64,000 nt of DNA from Pseudolysinimonas sp051954455 (GTDB taxonomy: Bacteria; Actinomycetota; Actinomycetes; Actinomycetales; Microbacteriaceae). Below are positions 27,343 through 36,148 of this stretch, one piece after another. The notes under the pieces are model-generated. The model saw only the letters and a list, made by a program, of their open reading frames with translations, was not told the origin of the DNA and ran no database searches. The position numbers and the translations under genes were made by a program. The stretch is from the NCBI RefSeq assembly GCF_051954455.1, contig NZ_JBQCHS010000003.1, positions 1 through 64,000 of the forward strand, read 5' to 3'. Position 1 is the stretch's first letter. Each line of letters begins with the position of its first letter.

Positions 27343-28755
27343 ATGGCCACCGTGCTCACCGCCCCCGCCCCGTCGGCGCCCCCCGCCGCCCGGGCCGCCG
27401 AGCGCGCCGCGCGTCACCGCCGCCGGCTCCGCCGCGCCGACCTCCTGACCGTCGGCGCGTGGCTCAGCGCGTCCCTGGCCGTCGCGATGTACCTCACGCA
27501 CGGGGTCGCGCTGAACGGAGTGGGCGCCGTTCTGACGGCGGGCGGCATCGTCGCGGGCCTGATCGGCAGCGACCTCGTGCTCGTCATGCTGCTGCTCGCC
27601 GCCCGCATCCCGGCGATCGACCGCACCATCGGCCACGACCGCGCGCTCGCGGTGCACCGGCAACTCGGCAAGCCGGCCTTCTACCTGCTGCTCGCCCATG
27701 GCGTCCTGCTGACCCTCGGCTACGCCTGGACCGACCGGACGAACATCATCGCGGAGACCACCTCGCTGATCGGGGCGCAGGACATGCCCCTCGCGTACGT
27801 CGCGATCGGGCTCTTCGTCGCCGTCATCGTGACGTCCCTCGTCGCCGTGCGCCGGAAGCTGCGGTACGAGGTGTGGCACGTCATCCACCTGCTCTCCTAT
27901 GCGGCGGTCCTGACCGCGCTCCCGCACCAGTTCAGCCAGGGCACGGTCTTCGCGGCCAGCACGCCCCAGCGCGTCTACTGGATCGCGCTCTACGTCGTCG
28001 CGCTCGGTGCCGTCGTGGCGTTCCGGTTCGTCGAGCCGGTGGTGCAGAGCCTGCGCCATCGGGTCGTCGTGGATCGCGTCGAGCGGATCGCGCCCGACGC
28101 GGTCTCGATCCACCTCCGCGGCCGCGGTCTCGACCGGCTCGGCGCACAGGGCGGCCAGTTCTTCACCTGGCGCTTCTGGACCGGCCGCACCTGGTGGCAC
28201 GCGCATCCGCTCTCGCTGTCGTCGGCGCCCACGCAGCGCACGGCGCGCATCACGGTTCGCGAGGCCGGCGACGGCACGCGCCGTCTGGCGGCGGCGCTCC
28301 GCCCCGGGACGCCCGTCTCGTTCGAGGGCCCGTACGGCATCTTCACCGACGCCGCGCGCGGGCGGGAGCGCGTGGCCGTGTTCGCGGCGGGTATCGGCGT
28401 GACGCCGGCGCGGGCGCTGCTCGAGCGGCTGGACGCCGGCCCCGGCCAGGTGTCGGTCATCGTCCGCGCGACGGATCCCGCGTCGCTGTTCCTCTGGGAC
28501 GAGGTGCACGACCTGTGCGCGGCCCGGGGATGGAGCGCATGGGTGTCGATCGGCCACCGCGCGACGGCCCGGTCGAGCTGGCTCTCCGCCACCGACGTGC
28601 GTCGGGGCGTCTCGATGGCGACCGCCTTCCCGGCGCTCGCCGAATCCGAGGTCTACATCTGCGGTCCCGACGCGTGGTCGGAGGCCGTGGAGCACGAGGC
28701 CCACCGCCGCGGAGCGTCCGCGGCCCACATCCATCGGGAGAGGTTCGAGCTGTGA
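27343..28755 (+). CDS. ferric-reductase-like flavocytochrome (heme membrane domain + FAD/NAD reductase)
   Basis: 470 residues. The N-terminal half is a six-span ferric reductase-like heme b domain with His ligand candidates in AVHRQLGKPAFYLLLAHGVLL and VWHVIHLLSY. The C-terminal half is a ferredoxin-reductase module with FAD motif HPLSLSSAPT (HPFSxS type), the NAD(P) site FAAGIGVTPARALLERL and terminal YICGPDAW. It moves electrons from NAD(P)H across the membrane. Its stop overlaps the next start (GTGA) of an FMN-binding protein, with ApbE next, so the external flavin protein is the probable acceptor. Confidence 0.9.
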   Translation: MATVLTAPAPSAPPAARAAERAARHRRRLRRADLLTVGAWLSASLAVAMYLTHGVALNGVGAVLTAGGIVAGLIGSDLVLVMLLLAARIPAIDRTIGHDRALAVHRQLGKPAFYLLLAHGVLLTLGYAWTDRTNIIAETTSLIGAQDMPLAYVAIGLFVAVIVTSLVAVRRKLRYEVWHVIHLLSYAAVLTALPHQFSQGTVFAASTPQRVYWIALYVVALGAVVAFRFVEPVVQSLRHRVVVDRVERIAPDAVSIHLRGRGLDRLGAQGGQFFTWRFWTGRTWWHAHPLSLSSAPTQRTARITVREAGDGTRRLAAALRPGTPVSFEGPYGIFTDAARGRERVAVFAAGIGVTPARALLERLDAGPGQVSVIVRATDPASLFLWDEVHDLCAARGWSAWVSIGHRATARSSWLSATDVRRGVSMATAFPALAESEVYICGPDAWSEAVEHEAHRRGASAAHIHRERFEL

Positions 28756-29246
28756 GCGTCCGCGGAACCCTGGGGGGCGTGCTCGCCTCCGTCGCCGTCC
28801 TCGTCGTCGGCTGGCAGATCGGCGCCGCGGCGCTCGGTCACCCGACGGCGACGACCGCCACCTCCGGCACCGCGAGCGGCGGCGCGAGCGGGGTCTCGTC
28901 CGGCACCGGGACGTCGGGGTCGTCGTCCTCTTCCTCCTCCTCGAGCGCGTCGTCGTCGGGATCGGGCCTCAAGGACGGCAGCTACACCGGCAAGTCGGTG
29001 CAGACCCAGTACGGCGAGATCCAGGTCGCCGTCACCGTCTCCGGTGGGAAGATCACCGACGTGACCACCCCGACCCTGCAGGCCTACGACGGCCGGTCGC
29101 AGCGCATCAACAGCCAGGCCGCGCCCATGCTCAAGCAGGAGGTGCTGCAGGCGCAGTCCGCGAAGGTCAGCATGATCTCCGGCGCCACCTACACGAGCGA
29201 GGGCTACCTCACGTCGCTGCAGTCGGCGCTCGACCAGGCCGCGTAG
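28752..29246 (+). CDS. exported FMN-binding domain protein (covalent flavin)
   Basis: 164 residues. An N-terminal membrane anchor/signal (~8-27) is followed by a Ser/Gly/Thr-rich linker with a run of Ser, then an FMN-binding domain (KDGSYTGKSVQTQYGEIQV). It ends with the flavinylation motif SGATYTSEGY near residues 142-151, where the Thr receives FMN through a phosphoester bond. The enzyme that does this, ApbE, is encoded immediately downstream (TAGATG junction). It probably relays electrons outside the membrane from the flavocytochrome. Confidence 0.92.
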   Translation: MSVRGTLGGVLASVAVLVVGWQIGAAALGHPTATTATSGTASGGASGVSSGTGTSGSSSSSSSSSASSSGSGLKDGSYTGKSVQTQYGEIQVAVTVSGGKITDVTTPTLQAYDGRSQRINSQAAPMLKQEVLQAQSAKVSMISGATYTSEGYLTSLQSALDQAA

Positions 29247-29972
29247 ATGTCCGCGCACGTCTTCACGACCATGGGCACCACGGTGTCGATCCACGCCGAC
29301 GGCGGGATCGACACGGGGGTGCGCGCCGCGGTCGAGGGCGTGTTCGCCGCGTACGACGAGCGGTTCAGCCTGTACCGGCCGAAGAGCGAGCTCCGCCGGA
29401 TCGCGGACGGCCGGCTCGGTCTCCCCGAGGCGAGCCCCGAGCTCCTCGACGCCTACGTGCGATCGATCGAGTGGCGGGAGCTCACCCGCGGCGCGTTCAC
29501 GCCGCACCGCCCCGACGGCGTGATCGACCTCTCCGGGATCGTCAAGGCGCTCGCGATCCGGGACGCCGGCGACGTGCTCGACGGCGCCCTCGCCTCGTGG
29601 GCGCTCGGCTGCGGCGGCGACATCCTCGTTCGGCGGGCGACCGGGCATCGCGAGGCGATCGGGATCGCGGACCCCGCCGATCGCACCCGGCTGCTGACGG
29701 CCGTCGAGCTCGCGGCACCGCACCGGGCGGTCGCGACCTCGGGTGTCGCGGAGCGCGGCGAGCACGTGTGGGGCCCGCGGCCGGACCTCGATCAGGTCAC
29801 GGTCGTCGCCGACGACATCGTGACGGCCGACGTCGTCGCGACCGCGATCCTCGCGGGAGGTCGTGCGACGTGCGACGAGCTGACGGCGGCGCTGCCGATC
29901 GAGGTGCTCGCCGTCGACCGCGACGGCGGGATCATCGGCACGCCGGGCCTGCGCCTCGCGGTCGACGCCTGA
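29247..29972 (+). CDS. apbE: FAD:protein FMN transferase
   Basis: 241 residues, ApbE fold. The family features are TTMGTTVSIHA at the start, IDLSGIVKALAIRDAGD (the D-x-G-G-I-x-K-G-like FAD/Mg site, here with Ser in the first Gly position and Ala for the second Gly) and GCGGDILVRR. It transfers FMN from FAD to a Thr in extracytoplasmic flavoproteins. No signal peptide is visible, which is common among short actinobacterial ApbE proteins. Directly follows its probable substrate gene. Confidence 0.92.
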   Translation: MSAHVFTTMGTTVSIHADGGIDTGVRAAVEGVFAAYDERFSLYRPKSELRRIADGRLGLPEASPELLDAYVRSIEWRELTRGAFTPHRPDGVIDLSGIVKALAIRDAGDVLDGALASWALGCGGDILVRRATGHREAIGIADPADRTRLLTAVELAAPHRAVATSGVAERGEHVWGPRPDLDQVTVVADDIVTADVVATAILAGGRATCDELTAALPIEVLAVDRDGGIIGTPGLRLAVDA

Positions 29973-29978
29973 CCTCGA

Positions 29979-30578
29979 TCAGGCGCGTGGCGACCGGAGC
30001 AGGTGGAGCGCCTCCCGCGCCGCGTAGAAGACGATGACCAGCCCCGCGACGGCGTCGGCCCACCACCAGCCGAGCACGGTGTCGAGCAGCACCCCGAGCA
30101 GCACGGCGACCGCGAGGATCCCGTCGACGAGCGTGACCCGGCCCTCGGCGCGGAGCACCGGGTTGTCCAGCTCCCGTCCGGTCCGCGCCTTGAGGCCGGC
30201 GAGCGCGAACATCAGGACCGCGGTGACCGCCGTCCAGATGATGCCGCCGACGCTCCCGTCGGGGCGGTGCGCGGTCGCGAGCGCGATCGCGGACTGCACG
30301 AGGAGGTAGACCGCGAGCAGCACGAACGCGACCCCGATGGCGCGCTCGGCGATGCGGCGGCGTCGCTCGCCCGATCCCGACAGCTCCCACACCACCACCA
30401 GACTCGCGCCGATCTCGATGAGCGAGTCGAGCCCGAATCCGGCGAGCGCGGTCGACGAGCTCCGCAGGGCGAGGGCCGCGAGCACGACGACGCCGACGAC
30501 GTTCCAGCCCAGGGTGATGAACTCGAGCACGAAGCCGGTGGTGCGGAGCCGGCGCGCGCGGTCGGTTGTCAGGGTCAC
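29979..30578 (-). CDS. cation-efflux (CDF)-like membrane protein
   Basis: 199 residues, six predicted spans. It has LEFITLGWNVVGVVVLAALALRSSS and GFGLDSLIEIGASLVVVW in the N-terminal half, and LDNPVLRAEGRVTLVDGILAVAVLLG with a paired D in the fifth span, as in CDF zinc/iron exporters. The usual cytoplasmic C-terminal metal-binding domain is absent, as in a known short subgroup. Convergent with apbE (6-bp gap). Confidence 0.8.
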   Translation of the reverse strand: MTLTTDRARRLRTTGFVLEFITLGWNVVGVVVLAALALRSSSTALAGFGLDSLIEIGASLVVVWELSGSGERRRRIAERAIGVAFVLLAVYLLVQSAIALATAHRPDGSVGGIIWTAVTAVLMFALAGLKARTGRELDNPVLRAEGRVTLVDGILAVAVLLGVLLDTVLGWWWADAVAGLVIVFYAAREALHLLRSPRA

Positions 30579-30618
30579 GACGTCATTCTCCCGGGGGCCG
30601 CTGATCTAGTCTCGCGGC

Positions 30619-31362
30619 GTGGATGTCGCGACGCTGGTGCGGACGCTCGTCGGGGTGGTCGTGCTGATGGTCGTGACCCTCGGCGTGCTGATCGCCACGC
30701 GGTCGCCGCACCCGTGGGCCCCGCTGCTGGCCATCCTCCGCGGCCTCGTGCAGCTGGCGCTGCTGAGCGTCATCCTGTCGGGCGTCATCACCGACCCGCG
30801 CTGGGTCGCGCTCGCGCTCCTCGTCATGTTCGGGGTGGCGGTGTCGGTCTCGGCCCGGCGCCTCGGGGGGAGAGCGCGGCTCGGACCGGTGGGCGTCGCC
30901 ATGGGCGCGGGTGTCCTCGTGGCGCTCGGGGTGGTCTTCGCGACGGGCTCGCTCGACCTCACCGCCCGCTACGCCCTCGCGATCGGCGGGATCGTGATCG
31001 GCAACGCCATGAGCATCGCCACGATCTCGGGCCGCCGCCTGCTCGAACTGGCCGACGACGGCTGGGACGAGATCGAGGGGTGGTTCGCTCTCGGCGCGAC
31101 ACCGCGTGAGGCGACGCGGCGGATCGCGCGCGACGCGGTCTACGGCGCGCTCATCCCCACCGTCGATCAGACGAAGACCACCGGGCTGGTCACGCTGCCT
31201 GGTGCCTTCGTGGGGGCCATCTTCGGCGGCGTCTCGCCGCTGGAGGCGGGGCGGTTCCAGATCGTGGTGCTGGCGGCGATCATGTGCGCCGGGGCGATCA
31301 CGGCGGCGGTGCTGGTGGCGTTCCTGCGGCCGCTCCGCATGCGGCCGGTGCGCCCGCGGTAG
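30619..31362 (+). CDS. fetB: FetB/UPF0014 family ABC transporter permease
   Basis: 247 residues, seven-span membrane protein. Family signatures: ILRGLVQLALLSVIL, ALAIGGIVIGNAMSIATISGRRLLE, EGWFALGATPREATRR and TKTTGLVTLPGAFVGAIFGGVSPLEA. In E. coli the FetAB pair is linked to iron homeostasis. No FetA ATPase gene is next to it here: the upstream gene is a divergent CDF-like protein and the downstream one a DedA protein. Start GTG 30619. Confidence 0.88.
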   Translation: MDVATLVRTLVGVVVLMVVTLGVLIATRSPHPWAPLLAILRGLVQLALLSVILSGVITDPRWVALALLVMFGVAVSVSARRLGGRARLGPVGVAMGAGVLVALGVVFATGSLDLTARYALAIGGIVIGNAMSIATISGRRLLELADDGWDEIEGWFALGATPREATRRIARDAVYGALIPTVDQTKTTGLVTLPGAFVGAIFGGVSPLEAGRFQIVVLAAIMCAGAITAAVLVAFLRPLRMRPVRPR

Positions 31363-31430
31363 ACCCGTCGCGACGGGCGTCTGCGAGGAATCTTGGCGGC
31401 GGATCTGAACGCGTCGTCGAGGGTCGATGC

Positions 31431-32048
31431 GTGAGTTTCACCTCCCTCCTCGTGTCGATCGGTCCGATCGCCCTCGTCGCCATCGGGGCGATGGTCTTCG
31501 TCGAGAACGGTCTGCTGTTCCCGTTCCTGCCGGGCGACAGCCTCGTGTTCGCGGCGGCGCTGATCGCGGCCCCGCTCCACGTGCCGTGGTTCGCGGTCAT
31601 CGCGATCGCGGCCGTCGCCGCCGTGCTGGGTGCGGAGCTGGGCTTCGCGATCGGCCGCCGCTTCGGGCGCCGGCTCTTCCGGCCGGATGCGCGGCTGTTC
31701 AAGACGCGCTACCTCGAGGAGGCCGATCGGTTCTTCGCCCGCTGGGGGCGCGGCGCGATCGTGCTCGCCCGTTTCGTGCCGATCGTCCGGACCTACATCT
31801 CGCCCGCGATCGGGGCCTCCACGGTTCCGCACGGGCTCTTCTCGGTCTGGAACGCCGTCGGCGCCGTCGTCTGGGCGGCCCTCCTCGGCGCCGCCGGCTA
31901 CTTCCTCGGCTCGATCCCCTGGGTCGCCGGCAACGTCGAGTGGATCACGCTGGGCATCGTCGTCGTCTCGGTCGCCCCGATCCTGATCACCGCCCTGGTC
32001 CGCCGCGCGCGCTCACGGGCGGCCGTCTCGGCGGCGTCCCGATCGTGA
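31431..32048 (+). CDS. DedA family membrane protein (VTT/SNARE-associated)
   Basis: 205 residues. It carries VENGLLFPFLPGDSLVFAAALIA near residues 23-45, ELGFAIGRRFGRRLF, the conserved FARWGRGAIVLARFVPIVRTYISPAIGAS (F-x-R-x-x-P-x-x-R core) and NAVGAVVWAALLGAAGYFLG. DedA proteins are lipid scramblase/flippase candidates. GTG 31431 is the start that gives a standard N-terminus. Overlaps the next membrane protein by 4 nt (GTGA). Confidence 0.9.
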   Translation: MSFTSLLVSIGPIALVAIGAMVFVENGLLFPFLPGDSLVFAAALIAAPLHVPWFAVIAIAAVAAVLGAELGFAIGRRFGRRLFRPDARLFKTRYLEEADRFFARWGRGAIVLARFVPIVRTYISPAIGASTVPHGLFSVWNAVGAVVWAALLGAAGYFLGSIPWVAGNVEWITLGIVVVSVAPILITALVRRARSRAAVSAASRS

Positions 32049-32818
32049 TCCGCGCGTCCGACCGTCTCCTCCGCGTCCCGGAGCTCACCGCACTGTTCTG
32101 GGTCGTGAAGCTCCTGACCACCGGGGTCGGCGAGACCGCCTCCGACTTCCTGGTGAAGACGCTCGACCCGGTGCCGGTGGTCCTCGCGGCGGCCGTCGTC
32201 TTCGTCGCCTGCTTCCTCGTCCAGTTCACGGCCCGGCGGTACGTGCCGTGGCGCTACTGGCTGTTCGTCAGCATGGTCGCCGTGTTCGGGACGATGGTCG
32301 CGGACGTGACCCACATCGTGATCGGCGTGCCCTACCTCGTCTCGACCACCGCCTTCGCGGCCGCGCTCGTCGTGGTGTTCGTGCTCTGGCGCCGGGTCGA
32401 GGGGACGATCTCGGTGCACTCGATCACCACCGGACGGCGGGAGCTGTTCTACTGGGCCACCGTCCTCGCGACCTTCGCCCTCGGGACGGCCCTCGGCGAT
32501 CTCACGGCCACGACGTTCCGACTCGGCTACCTCGGATCGGGGATCGTCTTCGCCGTCCTGTTCGCGATCCCGGGAGTCGCCTACCGCCTGCACCTGCCGG
32601 CCACCGCCGCGTTCTGGTGGGCCTACGTCCTCACCCGGCCCCTGGGCGCATCGTTCGCGGACTGGCTCGCGGTCGACCGCGCGCGCGGTGGGCTCGCGCT
32701 CGGAACCCCCGTCATCAGCGGCATCGGGGCGGTGCTCATCGTGGTCGGGATCGCGTGGATGCAGGTCCGGTACCGCCGGAGCGCGCCGGCTCTCCGGGCG
32801 TCGGTGGCGGAGTCCTAG
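32045..32818 (+). CDS. multi-pass membrane protein resembling COG4705
   Basis: 257 residues, about eight spans. The N-terminal motif VPELTALFWVVKLLTTGVGETASDFLV and the mid-protein repeat FYWATVLATFALGTALGDLTAT look like two copies of one unit. That duplicated K-L/G-E-x-x-x-D pattern is characteristic of the uncharacterised COG4705 family. Co-translated with the DedA gene (GTGA overlap) and followed by a two-component system. Function unknown. Confidence 0.75.
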   Translation: MIRASDRLLRVPELTALFWVVKLLTTGVGETASDFLVKTLDPVPVVLAAAVVFVACFLVQFTARRYVPWRYWLFVSMVAVFGTMVADVTHIVIGVPYLVSTTAFAAALVVVFVLWRRVEGTISVHSITTGRRELFYWATVLATFALGTALGDLTATTFRLGYLGSGIVFAVLFAIPGVAYRLHLPATAAFWWAYVLTRPLGASFADWLAVDRARGGLALGTPVISGIGAVLIVVGIAWMQVRYRRSAPALRASVAES

Positions 32819-32854
32819 ACCGACACGCACCAGGATGTGCGCAGGGAGGCCCTC

Positions 32855-33520
32855 ATGACCGACACGCGACCACGGCTCCTCCTGGTCGAGGACGACGGCG
32901 AGCTCGGCCCGCTCCTGCGCGACGTCCTCGAGGAGGTCTACGCCGTCACGCTCCGCTCCGACGCGCGGACCGGCTTCGAGACGGCGCGGGACGAGCCGTT
33001 CGACGCGCTCGTCATCGACCGTCGGCTCCCGGGGGCGGACGGCGTCGACGTCGTGGAGTCCCTCCGCGCCCGGGGTGTCACGACCCCCGTGCTGATGCTC
33101 ACGGCGCTCGGCGCGGTCCCCGACAAGGTGCGCGGCCTCGACGCGGGCGCGAACGACTACCTCGTGAAGCCGTTCGAGTTCGACGAGCTGTTCGCCCGCC
33201 TCCGCTCGATCCGCCGGGTGCTCTCGGGGGAGGGGGCGATGCTCCGCATCGGCGCCTGGGAGTTCTTCCCCGAGAGCCGCAGCGTCTACTCCCCGTACGA
33301 CGGCCGCCGGATCCTCACCGGGCGCGAGAACGAGCTCCTGCGGCTCTTCGCGACCCATCCGCAGCGCACCTTCACGCGCGAGCAGATCCTGCGCGCCGTG
33401 TTCGACGCGGGCGACCTGCCCGGCAACGTCGACACCTACGTGCACTACGTGCGGCGGAAGACCGACCCCGACATCATCACGACCGTGCGCGGGCAGGGCT
33501 ACCGCCTGGGGCAGCTGTGA
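32855..33520 (+). CDS. OmpR-family response regulator
   Basis: 221 residues. Receiver with VEDD (11-14), phosphoacceptor Asp 55 (VIDRRLPG) and Lys in YLVKPFEFDE. The winged helix ends YVHYVRRKTDPDIITTVRGQGYRLG. ATG 32855 follows GGGAGG. It overlaps its histidine kinase by 4 nt (GTGA). Possibly controls the upstream DedA/COG4705 pair; not proven. Confidence 0.93.
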   Translation: MTDTRPRLLLVEDDGELGPLLRDVLEEVYAVTLRSDARTGFETARDEPFDALVIDRRLPGADGVDVVESLRARGVTTPVLMLTALGAVPDKVRGLDAGANDYLVKPFEFDELFARLRSIRRVLSGEGAMLRIGAWEFFPESRSVYSPYDGRRILTGRENELLRLFATHPQRTFTREQILRAVFDAGDLPGNVDTYVHYVRRKTDPDIITTVRGQGYRLGQL

Positions 33521-34503
33521 GGCGGCCGTCGCCGGACCCGGACGAGCGGGCGGTCCGCCGGGCGTCGCGCAGCGTGGGGTGGCAGATCACCCTGGCGGCG
33601 ACGATTCTGGTCGCCGGCGTGGTGGTCGCGGCGTTCGCGTTCGTCCTCGACCACATCGAGCCCGCCCGTCTGCTCAGCCACCGGGAGGCGACGATCGACA
33701 TCGGCGGGCTCGACCTCATCGAGGCCGCGGTCGTCATCGGCGCGATCGCCGTGATCCTCGCCGCGGTGCTGAGCCGGTTCGCGACCCGACGGGCCGTCCG
33801 GCCGCTCGGCGACGCGTTGCGTTCGCAGCGCGCCTTCGTCGCGAACGCGAGCCACGAGCTCCGCACCCCTCTGGCGGTGCTCGACGCGCGACTGCAGAAG
33901 CTCCAGCGCGGGCTGCCGGAGGGCGATCCGTCGGCGACCGTCGTCGTCGAGCTGAGGCGCGACACGGCGACCCTGGTCCGGATCGTCAACGACCTCCTCG
34001 ATGCCGCCGAGCAGGGTCCGGTCGCGGCGGATCCGGTGCCGCTCGTGCCGACGGTGGCGCTCGCCGTCGAGTCCCTCCGGCTGCTCGCGGCGGATCGGGG
34101 GATCGAGATCTCGCTGACGAGCACCGGCGATCCCGTCGTCGAGATGCCCAGCGCCACGGTCCACCGCTGCGTCGTCGCCCTGGTGGACAACGCTCTCAAG
34201 TTCTCGTCCGACGGCTCTCTCGTCGAGGTGGACGTCCACGTCGAGGGGGCCGCCGCGGTGCTCTCGGTCCGTGACCACGGCCCCGGCATCCGGGGAATCG
34301 ATCCGGCCGCGGTGTTCGAGCGCTTCGCCCGCGGCACCGAGGCGGGGGCGCGCCCCGGATTCGGGATCGGGCTCGCCCTCGTCCGCGACGGCGTCGAGCG
34401 CGCGGGCGGCTCGGTCGCGGTCGCCGAGACCGGCCCGGACGGCACCCGCATCGTCGTCCGTCTGCCCCGCGCCGACGGCCGGCGGCGCCGACGGCGCAGC
34501 TGA
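33517..34503 (+). CDS. sensor histidine kinase (short sensor)
   Basis: 328 residues. Two spans (~22-45 and ~68-88) enclose only ~22 external residues, so it may sense the membrane itself. No clear HAMP. H-box ASHELRTPLAVLDARLQKLQ (His 113), N-box VALVDNALKFS, then RDHGPGI and FGIGLALVRDGVE. Partner of the upstream regulator. Start GTG 33517. Confidence 0.92.
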   Translation: MRRPSPDPDERAVRRASRSVGWQITLAATILVAGVVVAAFAFVLDHIEPARLLSHREATIDIGGLDLIEAAVVIGAIAVILAAVLSRFATRRAVRPLGDALRSQRAFVANASHELRTPLAVLDARLQKLQRGLPEGDPSATVVVELRRDTATLVRIVNDLLDAAEQGPVAADPVPLVPTVALAVESLRLLAADRGIEISLTSTGDPVVEMPSATVHRCVVALVDNALKFSSDGSLVEVDVHVEGAAAVLSVRDHGPGIRGIDPAAVFERFARGTEAGARPGFGIGLALVRDGVERAGGSVAVAETGPDGTRIVVRLPRADGRRRRRRS

Positions 34504-34562
34504 GCGGCCGCCGGGTGCCGCCCGCCGTCGACACCGTCCCGCGCTCGCGCTACGGTCGGCGC

Positions 34563-35153
34563 ATGGCGATCGTGACCCGCGGATTCACCGGCCGCCGCCG
34601 GGATGCCGACCCCCACCTCCCGCCCGGCCAGACCCTGGTGGGCGACTGGCCGGTGCTGTCGGCCGGCCCGACCCCCGAGATCGACACGGAGGACTGGCGG
34701 CTCCGCGTCGTGACCGAGACCGCGGAGCACACCTGGAGCTGGGACGAGCTGCTCGCCCTCGGCGTCGAGGACGTCACGGTCGACATCCACTGCGTGACCC
34801 ACTGGTCGAAGCTCGGGATGGCGTGGCGCGGCGTGCCGCTCGATGCGGTCTTCGCCGAGGTCGAGACGACGCGGGACTTCGTGATGGCCCACAGCTACGG
34901 CGGGTACACGACCAACGTTCCGCTCGACGAGCTGCTGGACGGGCAGGCGTGGATCGCGGTCGAGGCCGACGGCGAGCCGCTGGAGCCCGAGCACGGCGGC
35001 CCGGCCCGCCTGCTGGTGCCGCACCTGTACTTCTGGAAGAGCGCGAAGTGGATCCACGGCCTCCGGATGATGGAGGACGACGAGCCCGGGTTCTGGGAGC
35101 AGAACGGCTACCACCTGCACGGCGACCCCTGGACGGAGGAGCGCTACTCGTGA
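34563..35153 (+). CDS. sulfite-oxidase-fold molybdopterin oxidoreductase (short, cytoplasmic)
   Basis: 196 residues, a stand-alone oxidoreductase molybdopterin-binding domain with Mo-ligand Cys 77 in VDIHCVTHWSK. Other family signs are LLALGVEDVTV, HSYGGYTTNVPLDELL, EHGGPARLLVPHLYFWKSAKW and FWEQNGYH. No signal or membrane span is seen. Its stop overlaps the start of a ferredoxin-reductase-like gene (GTGA), giving a two-component NAD(P)H-linked Mo reductase or oxidase. Substrate unknown. First gene of the molybdenum island. Confidence 0.9.
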   Translation: MAIVTRGFTGRRRDADPHLPPGQTLVGDWPVLSAGPTPEIDTEDWRLRVVTETAEHTWSWDELLALGVEDVTVDIHCVTHWSKLGMAWRGVPLDAVFAEVETTRDFVMAHSYGGYTTNVPLDELLDGQAWIAVEADGEPLEPEHGGPARLLVPHLYFWKSAKWIHGLRMMEDDEPGFWEQNGYHLHGDPWTEERYS

Positions 35154-35872
35154 CGGCGGCCTGGCGCGTCGGCACCGTCGTCGACGCGCGGCCGGAGACC
35201 GCGACGGCGCGTCGGCTCGTGATCGAGGTCCCGGACTGGCCCGGGAACGACGCGGGGCAGCACCTCGACGTCCGGCTGACCGCGCCGGACGGGTACCAGG
35301 CCACGCGGTCCTACTCGATCGCCTCGGCCGGCCCGGGATCCCGCATCGAGCTCGCGGTCGACCGGGTGCCGGACGGGGAGGTGTCGCCGTACCTGGTCGA
35401 CGACGTCCTCCCCGGTGATCAGCTCGAGGTGCACGGTCCGCTCGGCGGCTACTTCGTCTGGCGGCCCGGCGACCCGCGGCCCGTGCAGCTCGTCGGCGGC
35501 GGGTCGGGCGTGGTCCCGCTCGTCGCGATGGCGCGCGCCCACGCGACGGCGGGCGACGGCGCCCCGTTCCGGCTGCTCTACTCCGTGCGGACCCCGGACG
35601 ACGTGTTCTACCGCGACGAGCTCGCCGCGGCAGCTGCGGCCTCGCCGCTGCGGGTCGACTACGTCTATACGCGGCGCGCCCTGAGCGTCGACGAGGCCGC
35701 GCCCGGCCGACTGACCCGGGAGCGCCTGGAGGCCGTGGCCGTCCCGGCGGAGGAGCGGCCGCGGGTCTTCGTCTGCGGACCGACCGGGTTCGTCGAGCAG
35801 GTCGCCGCGTGGCTGCAGGAGCTCGGCCACGCCGCCGGCGACATCCGCACCGAGCGATTCGGAGGCAGCTGA
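35150..35872 (+). CDS. ferredoxin-NADP reductase-type flavoprotein
   Basis: 240 residues. FAD domain with YQATRSYSIASAG (RxYS site), then the NAD(P)-binding domain with VQLVGGGSGVVPLVAMARAH and VFVCGPTGFVE. No plant-type 2Fe-2S module is attached. It overlaps the upstream molybdoenzyme by 4 nt and the downstream zinc-ribbon protein by 1 nt, so it is probably the electron partner of the 196-residue molybdoenzyme. Confidence 0.9.
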   Translation: MTAAWRVGTVVDARPETATARRLVIEVPDWPGNDAGQHLDVRLTAPDGYQATRSYSIASAGPGSRIELAVDRVPDGEVSPYLVDDVLPGDQLEVHGPLGGYFVWRPGDPRPVQLVGGGSGVVPLVAMARAHATAGDGAPFRLLYSVRTPDDVFYRDELAAAAAASPLRVDYVYTRRALSVDEAAPGRLTRERLEAVAVPAEERPRVFVCGPTGFVEQVAAWLQELGHAAGDIRTERFGGS

Positions 35873-36114
35873 TGACCGACCTCGACGGCAATGCGCTCGC
35901 GGGCGTGCTCGGCGATCTGCTCGCCGGTGACCCGACGACGATGCGGGCGGAGTGCGCGGGCTGCGGCGCGGAGAGCGTGATCGCGGAGCTCGTGGTGACG
36001 CTCGACGACCGCGGCGGCGTCGCCCGGTGCCCGCACTGCACGGTGGTGATGCTCGACATCCGGGAGTCGCGCCTCGACGTGCGCGGGATCCGGGCGCTCC
36101 GCCCCTCCGCCTGA
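35872..36114 (+). CDS. small zinc-ribbon protein (DUF6510-like)
   Basis: 80 residues beginning MTDLDGNALAGVLGDLLAGD, with two metal-binding pairs CAGC and CPHC about 24 residues apart, consistent with a zinc ribbon. The N-terminus LDGNALAG and this gene context match, from memory, the DUF6510 family that travels with sulfite-oxidase-like genes. Function unknown. Co-translated with the reductase (TGATG). Confidence 0.72.
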   Translation: MTDLDGNALAGVLGDLLAGDPTTMRAECAGCGAESVIAELVVTLDDRGGVARCPHCTVVMLDIRESRLDVRGIRALRPSA

Positions 36115-36148
36115 GCGACCGCACGGCTCCGCGGCATATCCTCCGGAG

